DNA of 64,000 nt from Turbatrix aceti (lineage: Eukaryota; Nematoda; Chromadorea; Rhabditida; Panagrolaimidae), in contig OZ017769.1 of assembly GCA_963969345.1 (NCBI GenBank), positions 3,596,816 to 3,660,815 on the forward strand. Direction: 5' to 3'. Of this stretch, positions 1 through 10,187 are shown one piece after another; positions within the stretch are counted from its first letter, which is position 1; every line of letters starts with the position of its first letter. Under the pieces are notes generated by a model that was not told the DNA's origin, did not search any database, and saw nothing but the letters and a program-made list of their open reading frames with translations. A program made the position numbers and the translations under genes.

Positions 1-2567
1 ATAGTAACAGAATTTTGAACGCAACAAAGCAAGCCCGAAAGCGCAGGGCAGAGCAGCCACATCTCGGCATCGGAGCTAATTGCATGCATGCCATCGCTAC
101 GAAGCGGCCTCGAGGATGGGATGGCTACGAGATGCCGAGCAGGACAGCGTAGAGGGGGCAAAGCGTTCAATTCAGGGTATTGCGCTGAGACAAACCCGTT
201 AAATGAGGTGCTATGAATGACGGGAATTGAAACGTGAACAGACGTTTAGGCATGATGACGAAAAAGGGCATGATACTTCCGGAATGTTGCATGCAACGTG
301 CGAATTTTTCAATTCTTGCATGCAACATGCCGGAAGCATCGTACCATTTACACGTCATAATGCCCTAAAACTCTTTTTACGTTTTGATTCTCGTTGCTCA
401 AGTGAGATTAAGAAACGGATACCTAGATATCCAACATGGATATGGTATATTTTTTGAGTTTACCGGAAGCTTGCATGCAACATGCGGAGTCTTAAAATCC
501 TATATCAGGATTTCTGGTCTTTGCACGTTGCCTGCAATGTCCTGTCAGTTAATTTCACCGTTTGCGAGTTCGTCAAGCAAAAAAAACTATAGATAAAGTG
601 CCGTTAGAGTAATATCAAGTCAACAGTCTCTCAAGTCTACATTGTAGACCCGGCCTAGACTCTACAATCTAGGATAAGAACTTCTTATCCGGTGCTGATG
701 GTCAATCCCGAATGAGCTAGGGCATTTCTAGGTCGCTTGACTATTTTTATCAACCCAAACACGGACCAATAGGGCATTTTATTTTTCACTAAAAAAAAAC
801 CGATGAAACTTTTCTACCATTCGCTAATGTAAGTATGTAAGCACGCTGCTTGCGAGCGACATGCAAAAGGAAGGACAAGAGTCACGTCACGGCGCAAAAA
901 ACACTTGTCCTTTGCTTAAGCGAAGGACAAGCAGCCGGCCAGCCCTAGGCGGGGTTACTCGGTTGCCTATTCTCGCCCGAGTTAACCGCAGAGCCCAGGC
1001 TTCGATTGAGGCGGCGAAAGAAAGGAAGCGACGTCATCCCAGAGACGCAGCAGGGCAGGGCCTCATTTAGCGGCTTCTTCGTAATGACGGCAACACGCAC
1101 GCACGCTGGCCCGGCCTAGACAATGCCCAAAATCGCCCGGGGCCCAACGAACGCCACCCAAAAAGGCAGTAGTAGTAAAATTCATGCGCCGAGGGAGGGT
1201 GTTGACAATCCAATCCAATCCGTGAACGGGGTGCGGGGGCTTTGCAGGCGTGGAGTAGGGGGACAATGGATGCAAGCTGCGATGACAGAGTGCAGATGAT
1301 TTTCCGGGGGATGCTAAATATTATACTTGCACGAACGGGTGTGTCAAGAGTAACCTGGCAAGCAAAACACAACACATTAGTTTTTTTGGGTTGATGGGAT
1401 TGGTTAAATTTATTGAATGAGGCCAAAGTTGTTTTTTGTTGTTGAACAATGTCCTTGGCAGATAAACATTAGATCAACAGTCGAAGTCAACAAAATGAAC
1501 TTGCGTCAACATGCCCTGGGTGACGCATCAAAACACACTAGACTCAAATCAGCCGTGATTGATGGATGCTCAAAACATTTACGCCAAAGGATGAAACACA
1601 GACAAAATGAATGAAGCGCTGGACAAAGAAATAGATTAATTATCCCCAGTGCGCTTAAAAAAAGTTGTAATTGGACTTTAATTAGGGGAAAGAAAAAAAG
1701 AAAAGAAAAGCAACAAGGATACTATAATTCTTGAATAAATTGCAGACAGGAGATAAACAGTGAACAGTGATAACAAACGATAGTTCCGGTCACCTGCAGT
1801 AGCAGCGATAAATGTTCGACACCACCAAGCAGGCAAAACTTTGCACTCTGTACGCGTACAGGACTCGACTCGCTTGTCTGGCTGCGATCCATTTTCCGCG
1901 AGCATTGGTATCGGCGTCATCTGCCAGTCAGTGACACACTTTTGACTGGACGTCCAACGCGGCCCAAGAACGAACAAAGGACGCCAAGATCAGTCCTAGC
2001 TGGCAAGAGCACAATTTTATCGGTCGATTGGAATTGTCTCGGTCGAAGACAATGCCTGGCCGGGGGCATGTGTCGGTTGGCGGCGGCGCTGACTAATGAC
2101 CTGCTGCTGGCGTAGGAGCAATTGGGGACATGCTAGGGTCGACGTTGCGTTGTTTGCTGTCTTACCGAGCATAACAACGAGTTGGCATGCGACTCCGGAC
2201 GGCAACGGCGGGGGAGGGGGGGGCTGGATCGGAGATGAGATGCACGAGAGTCCCATGGAATGACGTCAAGCAGACGTGGCGCCAAAGCATGATGTATTTA
2301 ACTACCCATTTGTGTTATCAATTAAAAACAATTAAAAATGGCTTTTTCCTATATCAAATGCTTCAAAAACAAAAAAATGAAAAAAGAATTGGCATTCCGC
2401 GACCAATTCATTTTTTTAAAAAAATAAAACGCGCGCGTTCGTTGAGAGACAAAAAAACGCGGGAAACACTTGCAACAAAATTTTACAACGCGTTTTTTGC
2501 TCATCCGTTTTTTATTTTCGGTTTTTATGATCATCTGATCCTTGTTTTAACGTCAAATTGTAAATTG
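1..2567. other. intergenic, no gene recognised
   Basis: I see no exon with coding character on either strand. It holds three copies of a motif around TTGCATGCAACATGC (about 286-300, 316-330, 471-487) and a hairpin cluster at 635-690. The rest is low-complexity AT-rich and GC-rich sequence. The distal part may contain the sld-2 promoter. Confidence 0.5.
635..690. repeat. three adjacent short inverted repeats
   Basis: Three perfect hairpins follow each other. GTCTACA/TGTAGAC lies at 635-649. CCTAGA/TCTAGG lies at 654-659 and 668-673. GGATAAGAA/TTCTTATCC lies at 672-680 and 682-690. They may be the folded interior or end of a small transposon, but I see no outer terminal repeat. Confidence 0.5.
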
Positions 2568-2575
2568 TTTTTCAG
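2568..2575 (+). promoter_or_regulatory. probable trans-splice acceptor of sld-2
   Basis: A pyrimidine tract ending in TTTTTCAG stops at 2575, eight bases before the ATG at 2584. No upstream coding exon precedes it. This is the usual layout of a nematode spliced-leader acceptor and supports the chosen start. Confidence 0.6.
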
Positions 2576-2583
2576 AATACTTC

Positions 2584-4829
2584 ATGGATGGCTGGAAGCA
2601 AGCGTACAAGGAAATTCACGGCAAGACCCCAACGAAGAAGGATGTCGACTCTTTTGCGCCACGAACGATCAAATGTGAGTCTGAACAGGGGATGATTTTC
2701 AAATTTAAGAAAAATCTGCGGTTCAGCTGTCGATCTTTGGCCTTGGGTGACGGGGGAGGATCTCATTAGTCCCATGGCAGAGCGTAGAGGGTGGGGTAAT
2801 TCATAATTTTTGCAGCGCAGCTGCTGCAGGCGTTTTTTGTGCTTTTTTACGCGATCGCCGCTCTTTCATGCGGTTTAGCCGCAAAGTTATCACGCAACAT
2901 CGGGATTTAGACAGATGCACCAAGTCTGACATCCGGGATGAGACGTAGAGACGTGTTTACGATTCATTGCCGAACGTAAACCCGAGGACAGGCGTGGAAA
3001 TGTTTTTTTAAGCAAAAAAGATTTTTTGCCTGACAAAAAATGGTTTTGAGATGGTTAAAGATAGGGACCGCCCAGTATGATTAAATGCAGCTCGGCGAAT
3101 AAATTTTTTTGTTGTCATATGATTTTTGGATGAGACACAATTGTTTGCTGAATATTTTTTTGTGGAACGCTAAAAAAAGAATCAGAAGGGACCTGAACCG
3201 CAAACCGTTTTTTTTTGAGAGTAAACAAGGAAATAATATTTTTTGACGCTCACTGACCGGGCCTAAATTAAACACACACGGCACGGCACGCTGTTGCTCA
3301 TCGGCACTAAAATTTATTTTTAGAAAATTTGTGGGGGAGGAGAGAGGTTTTTTTGGTGCCATTACGCCTCCGCGCAAAGAAAAATGTTAAATAGCCAGAG
3401 GGGATATTTGTATGGCTTTTATCCTGCACCCTGGCCTATTTGCCCGGCGCCACATGAACCCAGCCCACCGGCATGCGTGTCGGCAGAAAAACTGCTGTGT
3501 TTGATGAAGCAAGTGCAGTGGTCACAAAAAGGCAACGGCATAGGGCTTTGCGCCTATTTTTGGCGTGAGCGATTGGATATTTCAAGCTTTTCTCAAAAAA
3601 TGGGTGTGCTGGCTTTTAAATAAACGAAAAAGAGAGAACAAAAGCCGGGCTATGGCACGTGATGCCGAAAAAAGAGAGCTTGCCCAGCGCGTGCTTCGTC
3701 CGCGTGAGAGTGGCACGGCAAGAATGGACCGAAAAATGAAAAAAATGGGTGGTTGGAAAATTTATAGGCCGGCCATATTTAAAAAAATTTTTTAAATGTA
3801 TTACAATTTTTTTTCTCAAAAAAATCGTCATCTCTAATTTTTTTTCAAAAATCCCGCATAAAAAATTAAAAAAAAAAATCTTGCCAGATTTTTTTGTATT
3901 AAATTTGTTTTTGAAATTTTATTTCTTGCTTTTTTTTGTAATTTTCGAACTATAGAAAAATTAAAATGCTGAAAAAATTAGCGAAATATTTTTTCTGCAT
4001 TGCAAAGTTTTTTTCCGCAAAAAAATGAAAAAAAAATTGCTGAAAATTTTTGCGTTTTCTTTTCAGAATTTTTTTTCGCATTTTTTTTTTGATTTTCCGA
4101 CCGCAAAAATTTTACAAAAAAAAAAAATTTATGTTGCATTTTACAGCGGATACACCGGCTGGCCCAACATCTCACCTTCGGCGATCACCCCGAAAGTCCC
4201 TAAAACGACCCACTGCCGCCCTCGCCGACACGTCTTTCGTGTCTCCCGTTAAAAAACGGCGTCTCCTAAATTTCACGCCGAAACTCGAATCCCTCGCCCC
4301 GCCTTCCCCCGCTTCCCACGACGAAAACCAGAACGTAACCATCACCTCCACCTCCGACCCTGCCTCCTGTCCTAGCAGCTCCTCCACGCAGGCAGCCCCC
4401 CTTCATGCCCCCGGCCCCGTTGACCCCTTCTCGCCCATCAAATCCTGGGCCCTGGCGACGCCCAGACAGTCCGCAACGACTCCCTCTAAGCAGACGACCC
4501 CCGGAGCGACGTGGCTGGCCACGCCCTCACCCAAGAAGCCCCTCTCGAGGGGGGCTGTTGCCTGCCGCAACATCTCCAGCCTCCTTGGCGTCCGAACACC
4601 GCAGAAGGACGTCAAGGCAGAGGACGAGGAGGAAGACGAGGTCGACGTATTCGCAGACGAAAAACCCGATGCCCCGCGACTGCGAGATCCTGCCGAGGCC
4701 CCTGCTACGAAGAAGAAGAAGCCACCCAAGGCCAACTACGTCTCGCTCAACATGCGCAAGAGATCCTTCGTTCGAGGCAAGAAATCTGCCAAATCCAAGA
4801 AATTTTGGCGTAAAAAAATGCGGCATTGA
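2584..4829 (+). CDS. sld-2: SLD-2-like DNA replication initiation factor (Sld2/RecQ4-N homologue)
   Basis: Exons 2584-2674 and 4147-4829 join in phase (91 + 683 nt) to give 257 aa. Exon 1 encodes a W-x3-Y-x4-G-x2-P-x3-DV segment like the N-terminal Sld2/RECQ4 homology. Exon 2 is basic and disordered, with about eight S/T-P sites mostly followed by K/R (SPRK, SPVKK, TPKL, SPIK, TPRQ, TPSK, TPSPKK, TPQK). It ends with NYVSLNMRKRSFVRG followed by a Lys-rich tail, which resembles the conserved RECQ4/Sld2 NFVRLNM-RG box. Known role of the family: CDK-phosphorylated Sld2 binds the Dpb11/TopBP1 protein and helps load the CMG helicase in the nucleus. The 1.47-kb intron is unusually long here. An exon with the Y-x-x-Y part of the N-terminal homology may be hidden in it, so the N-terminal half is less certain. 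Confidence 0.72.
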
Positions 4830-5487
4830 TTTTAACCCTTTTTTTCATGATTGTTGTTTGCTATTTTTTACCGTATTTTGATGGGGTAAACATGAGAATT
4901 TATTTCTGGGGACGCAGATAACAAAAATTCAAAGATCGCTGACAAAATTACGAAAATGTGATCGGCGGCAAGATTAATCAAAAGTGTGAAAATAATTTGT
5001 CTCGTTGAAAACAAACCATGTCGGGGGCAAGAATTTATTTATCGTGAATAAAAAAATTTTTATGGATACAATAAGAATGAAAAAATAAATACAAAAACCG
5101 CTGTGGCGCTGCCACCAGTGTTGTCGGTTCCTGCCGGTTCTGGTTTCGGTTCCTATCTGTTCACGTTGGGGAAAATGCTTCGGTTACGGTTCATAACGTG
5201 TTCGCTTCCAATTCTGATATATTTATCCCGGTAATACAAAGTCGAACAAAATAGACAAAAATAGGCCAGAATAGAGATATAGGAATAACCTAAATTTGGG
5301 AGCGAATAAAGAACAACAACGAACAATTGAATTCGGAGAGGAAACAATGCGCGCGGCAGGCGGCTGGCTTCCCGCCATTGTGGGAATCGCGGGGAGACCG
5401 GAGTGTGTGTGCGCATCGCAGGGGAAACGCTTTCACGCGCGACCTCGCGTAGCAACAACGCTGATGTGAGTTTTTCGTTAATGTAAC
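4830..5487. other. sld-2 downstream flank
   Basis: No gene is seen. The stretch 4830-5096 is repeated, diverged, after the sld-2 tail fragment near 9.7-9.96 kb. Its last 90 bases recur again near 8.04-8.13 kb. It marks the unit that was co-duplicated with the cathepsin genes. Confidence 0.6.
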
Positions 5488-5495
5488 ATTGTAAT

Positions 5496-6340
5496 CAGGG
5501 ATGGGCAGGGTGGCGAAACTCCCATGGGAATTAGAAATAGGGGAATTATCCCATGGGATTCCCATGGGAGTCCCATGGGAGTCCCCGGGGGTATTTTTTG
5601 GTACGTTTAAAAAAGTACATGTTCATACAAAACAGATATCCAAAAACACACTTATTTTATTAATGTATTAAATTTAACAATGAAAATAAAATCATTACCC
5701 TAATTTGAAAGAAAAAAGCACGCTCCTGCGTAAAATAACGGTGATATTTTAGGCGGGATCGCGCATTTTCAAAATTCCGTGGGGAATTTTCCCGTGATAG
5801 ATGGGAATCCCGGGATAATTCCCGGGATATTTCCCATGGGAATCCCCTCTTCGCCACCCTGGGGATGGGTGAACACTTGTTTTTTTTGTTCATGAACAAA
5901 CATGAACATTTTGTCAATTTTGTTCACAAGTATGAACAAACGTGAACACTTTCAATCGTGTTCACGAACAAACGTGAACAAACACAATGAACAAATTATA
6001 AAGGCTAAACTTCATTTTTATCCTTTATTTTTGACAGTACAATCAAAAATGAAATCAAAAATTACTATTATTTAGAACTTAAACTTGTTGTCAAAAACAA
6101 ACATTAATCCGCTTAGTTTCTCATAACAGAGACGGTTGCGCAAAACAGTAATGTTGGCAGCCACCGAGAAAAAGTGGATCATTTGGTTCGTTTTTTTCTG
6201 TTCGAAAAATTTAGTCGTGTTCATGAACAAACATGAACATAGCCGTTCATTTAATTTTTGTTCATGAACGAACATGAACAGCAAATTTTGGATTTGTTCA
6301 TGAACAAACACGAACGAATATGAACGTTCACCCATCCCTG
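5496..6340. mobile_element. hAT-type non-autonomous element (MITE), interrupted by another
   Basis: The ends are inverted: CAGGGATGGG at 5496-5505 and CCCATCCCTG at 6331-6340. The flanks carry a perfect 8-bp direct repeat, ATTGTAAT, at 5488-5495 and 6341-6348. It fits the hAT target preference nTnnnnAn. The interior is AT-rich and full of short palindromic GTTCATGAACAAACATGAAC-like repeats (5880-5990 and 6215-6330). No transposase is encoded, so it would need a transposase from elsewhere. A second element occupies 5506-5861. Confidence 0.85.
5506..5861. mobile_element. nested hAT-like MITE
   Basis: Inverted ends CAGGGTGGCGAA (5506-5517) and TTCGCCACCCTG (5850-5861) bound a 356-bp non-coding element. 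The 8-bp sequence GGGATGGG is duplicated on both sides (5498-5505 and 5862-5869). This copy belongs to the outer element, so the insertion came later than the outer one. The interior has many CCCATGGGA and GGGATTCCC-type palindromes. Related fragments lie at 43817-43946 (inverted) and about 50488-50525. Confidence 0.85.
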
Positions 6341-6348
6341 ATTGTAAT

Positions 6349-6938
6349 GTAACATTTCTGGCAATCTTTTTTGCTTGTCTTGTTGTTGTTGGTTTGTCTT
6401 TTTAAAGATTTAAAAATGACGCTTCGGCTATTTTCGTCAATGGAGCGACTGGCGTTGCGGATGCAGTTTTTCGGCAATGGTTTGTTCACGGCTTAGTCGG
6501 CGTATGATATACGGCCGATGATTTCAGCGTAAAGGCGGATGAATGATTGTCAGTGGTTGTTTCTGATTCGTATCAGACGGTGGTGTAGAACGGCGGCGTT
6601 GTACATAGAACAGTGAGCTTGGTACTGCACTGGCTACGATGTGATTATCGGCTCGGGCTGTCAGACAAAGTGCTTTACCAGAGACCTCGTGTGATAGTCA
6701 AGCTACAGCAGCGTTGTTGCTCGCGGGATGACGGCTCGGGTCTGTAGAGACGGCGATGCATTAACAGGTTTAATGTGAAGTCACCGTGGCTTTCTACGTG
6801 GCTCACGTCGACTTCACATCCCCGTTCCCATTCCCAAGGGTCCATTAGGGATTGGGCTATAAAGGGCTCAGGCAGTTTCTGGATGTTTGTCAGGTTTCAA
6901 TATTCAATTACTGTCACTTCCCATCGTAGCATCGAGCT
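6349..6938 (+). promoter_or_regulatory. upstream region of the first cathepsin Z gene, with TATA box
   Basis: No coding sequence is seen. A TATAAAG box lies at 6858-6864, about 75 bases before the ATG. The last 45 bases before the ATG are shared with cathepsin copies 2 and 3, whereas the sequence further upstream is different. Copy 1 therefore has its own distal promoter. Confidence 0.5.
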
Positions 6939-7943
6939 ATGAAATTCGTTCTCATCTTGTTGACTCTTCTGATCGGAGGATGTTTTGCCAACACCCTCGC
7001 CCTTTTGAGACTTCAAAAGTATAAAGAACATTCGAATCGATTTAAAGGTGAACTGAAGGTTGTAAAACCCTATTCTGAAGTTCGAACCCATCCAAGAATC
7101 TACGAAGAACCCGGCTATGATTTTTCAAAGCTGCCAAAAGCGTTGGACTGGCGCAATGTCAACGGTACAAGCTACGCTTCTGTCGATCGCAATCAACACA
7201 TTCCTCAGTGTGAGTTGGTTGCCGTAAAGCAAACATACAATTAAATTTTCAGGGTGTGGATCATGCTGGGCACATGGCTCGACAAGCGCCCTCAGCGATC
7301 GCTTCAACATCAAACTCAACAACGCTTGGCCACCGGTACTTCTGTCAATTCAAAACGTACTTGATTGTTCCGGTGGAGGTACCTGTATGAAAGGAGGTGA
7401 AGCACTTGCGGTATATGAATACGCACACAACGAAGGTATTCCACACGAATCCTGCAATAACTACCAAGCTACGGATGGCGTTTGTAACAAGCTTAATCAA
7501 TGCGGATCCTGCTGGCCTGATGACTGTTTTTCCATCCAGAACTACACAGTCTACAAAGTTGGTGATTATGGACCGATTTCTGGTTATAAATATATGAAAG
7601 CAGAGATTTTTCATTCCGGACCTATTTCGTGTGGAATTGCTGCAACCGAGAAGATGAAAAAATACACGGGTGGTATTTGGTTAGATCAATCTGATTCTAT
7701 AGATCACGTAAGTTATCATTTTCACTTAAAATCAAATATTATTGCAAAATCTTTTAGGAAGTTTCGGTCGCTGGCTGGGGCTACGATGAAAATCTCGGCA
7801 TTGAGTACTGGATTATTCGTAACAGCTGGGGCACAGCATGGGGAGAGCAAGGATGGCTCCGCGTGCCTACCTCTGCGTACAAGAATGGGAAGTACAGTCT
7901 CGAAGTTGAAAGTGGATGCACGTTTGCCGATCCCATCGTCTAA
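6939..7943 (+). CDS. cathepsin Z/X-like cysteine protease, copy 1
   Basis: Exons 6939-7209, 7253-7707 and 7758-7943 join in phase to give 303 aa. This is close to the length of cathepsin Z (papain family C1A). A signal peptide ([14 protein letters not shown]) precedes a short propeptide and the DWRNVNG start of the mature enzyme. Catalytic residues are present: Cys95 in CGSCWAHG, His242 at the end of exon 2, and Asn264 in RNSWG. The cathepsin Z hallmarks [13 protein letters not shown] and the ending CTFADPIV are all seen. Known activity of the family is lysosomal or secreted carboxypeptidase. Nematode CPZ enzymes act in moulting and development. The residue before CGSCW is Trp, where cathepsin Z normally has Tyr. 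An AATAAA lies 55 bases after the stop (7998-8003). Confidence 0.93.
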
Positions 7944-8369
7944 ACAACACAATTCCCAACTTGCATTTTTGTAATCTGAAACATGCAATGATAGTTTAAT
8001 AAATTTATTCGAGCTTAAGCTAAAATATTTGTGTGCGGTAACGTTTTCCAAACTATGTAGGGGACAAGAATTTATTTATCGTTAACAAAAAATTTTATGG
8101 ATACAATAGCAATGATAAATAAATGAAGAATAAAATTCTTACATACATTTGATTCTATGAAAGACGCGTTGCATACCGTTCTGTTGAAGTTGTTATCTAT
8201 GATTGAATGTATTCAGAATGCTGCGATACAAATTTGAAACAATGGAAAATACTTCAACGTGGCAAAAACACAATAGCGATTAATCCAACCACGAATCGAA
8301 TCCAATGATATTTAAGCACGTCAGGTTCCAATATTCAATTACTGTCACTTCCCATCGCAGCATCGAGCT
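7944..8369. other. spacer between cathepsin copies 1 and 2
   Basis: From about 8041 to 8130 it matches the region downstream of sld-2 (5007-5096) and thus marks a duplication junction. From about 8050 to the next ATG it is nearly identical to the region upstream of copy 3. A TATA-like ATATTTAAG precedes the start by about 60 bases. Confidence 0.6.
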
Positions 8370-9374
8370 ATGAAATTGGTTCTCATCTTGTTGACTCTTC
8401 TGATCGGAGGATGTTTTGCCGACACTCTTGCCCTTTTGAGACGTCAGAAGTACGAAGAGCATTCGAAGCGATTTAAAGGTGAACTGAGAGTTGTAAAACC
8501 CTATTCTGAAGTTCGAACCCATCCAAGAATCTACGAAGAACCCGGCTATGATTTTTCAAAGCTGCCGAAAGCGTTGGACTGGCGCAATGTAAACGGTACA
8601 AGCTACGCTTCTGTCGATCGCAATCAACACATTCCTCAGTGTGAGTTGGTTGCCGTAAAGCATACATACATTTAAATTTTCAGGGTGTGGATCATGCTGG
8701 GCACATGGCTCGACAAGCGCCCTCAGCGATCGCTTCAACATCAAACTCAACAACGCTTGGCCACCGGTACTTCTGTCAATTCAAAACGTACTTGACTGTT
8801 CCGGTGGTGGTAACTGTATTGAAGGAGGTGAAGCACTTCCGGTATACGAATACGCACACAATGAAGGTATTCCACACGAATCCTGCAACAACTACCAAGC
8901 TACGGATAACGTCTGTAACAAGTTTAATCAATGCGGATCCTGCTGGCCTGATGACTGTTTTTCCATCCAGAACTATACAGTCTACAAAGTTGGTGATTAT
9001 GGACCGATTTCTGGTTATAAATATATGAAAGCAGAGATTTTCCATTCCGGACCTATTTCGTGTGGAATTGCTGCAACCGAGAAGATGAGAAAATACACGG
9101 GTGGTATTTGGTTAGATCAATCTGATTCTATAGATCACGTAAGTTATCATTTTCACTTAAAATCAAATATTATTGCAATATCTTTTAGGAAGTTTCGGTC
9201 GCTGGCTGGGGCTATGATGAAAATCTCGGCATCGAGTACTGGATTATTCGTAACAGCTGGGGCACAGCATGGGGAGAGCAAGGATGGCTCCGCGTGCCTA
9301 CCTCTGCGTACAAGAATGGGAAGTACAGTCTCGAGGTTGAAAATGGATGCACGTTTGCCGATCCCATCGTCTAA
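8370..9374 (+). CDS. cathepsin Z/X-like cysteine protease, copy 2
   Basis: Exons 8370-8640, 8684-9138 and 9189-9374 give 303 aa. The intron positions and lengths (43 and 50 bp) are identical to copy 1. The signal peptide, propeptide, Cys95, His242, Asn264 and the C-terminal CTFADPIV are all kept. It also has Trp before CGSCW. It differs from copy 1 by scattered substitutions in the propeptide ([12 protein letters not shown] in place of [12 protein letters not shown]) and in the mature domain ([10 protein letters not shown] in place of [10 protein letters not shown]). No frame is broken, so it should be functional. Its promoter is shared with copy 3, not copy 1. Confidence 0.92.
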
Positions 9375-9576
9375 ACAACACAATTCCCAACTTGCATTTC
9401 TGTAATCCATAACATGCAATGATAGTTTAATAAATTTATTCAAGCTTAAGCTAAAATATTTTTTTGGCGGTAACGTTTCTCGCAGTATTACAACAGGATT
9501 CTAAAACGGATACTATCTGTCAGTCAACAGGATATTTAACAGTGACGCAATTTTGTAGCTTTCGGGGTTTCTTCTT

Positions 9577-9960
9577 CTGCTACGAAGAAGAAGAAGCCAC
9601 CCAAGGCCAACTACGTCTTGCTCAACATGCGCAAGAGATCCTTCGTTCGAGGCAAGAAATCTGCCATATCCAAGAAATTTTGGCGTAAAAAATGCGTCAT
9701 TGATTTTAACTTTTTTTGATGATTGTAGCTTGCTGTTTTTTGTCTTATTTTGATGGGGGATCGTATTTTGACACAGATGACAAAATTCAGTGATGAATCA
9801 TGAACGAAAATTTGATCGTCGGCAAAATTAATCAAAAGGGGGAGAATTTTTTGTTTCGTTGAAAACAAACTATGTAGCGGACAAGAATGTATTCATCGTT
9901 TTACAAAAAATTTTATGGATACAATAGCAATGATAAATAAATGAAGAATAAAATTCTTAC
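9577..9960 (+). pseudogene. truncated copy of the sld-2 3' end
   Basis: This stretch aligns with sld-2 positions 4702-5096: the last about 40 codons plus downstream flank. The KKKPPKANYV box survives, but Ser is changed to Leu in the LNM box. An A is lost from the run before the stop, so the original ending is frameshifted. No upstream sld-2 exon accompanies it. It is a passenger of the segmental duplication that made the cathepsin array. Confidence 0.85.
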
Positions 9961-10187
9961 ATACATTTGATTCTATGAAAGACGCGTTGCATACCGTTCT
10001 GTTGAAGTTGTTATCTATGATTGAATGTATTCAGAATGCTGCGATACAAATTTGAAACAATGGAAAATACTTCAACGTGGCAAAAACACAATAGCGATTA
10101 ATCAAACCACGAATCGAATCCAATGATATTTAAGCACGTCAGGTTCCAATATTCAATTACTGTCACTTCCCATCGCAGCATCGAGCT

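Noticed and set aside
2187..2678. A 163-aa frame running into sld-2 exon 1
   Set aside because: It reads through the AT-rich acceptor region in a different frame from the W-x3-Y box and ends without splice support.
4405..4881. Alternative frames over the sld-2 last exon
   Set aside because: They are Pro/Arg shadows of the GC-rich true frame, which alone contains the S/T-P-K sites and the NYVSLNM box.
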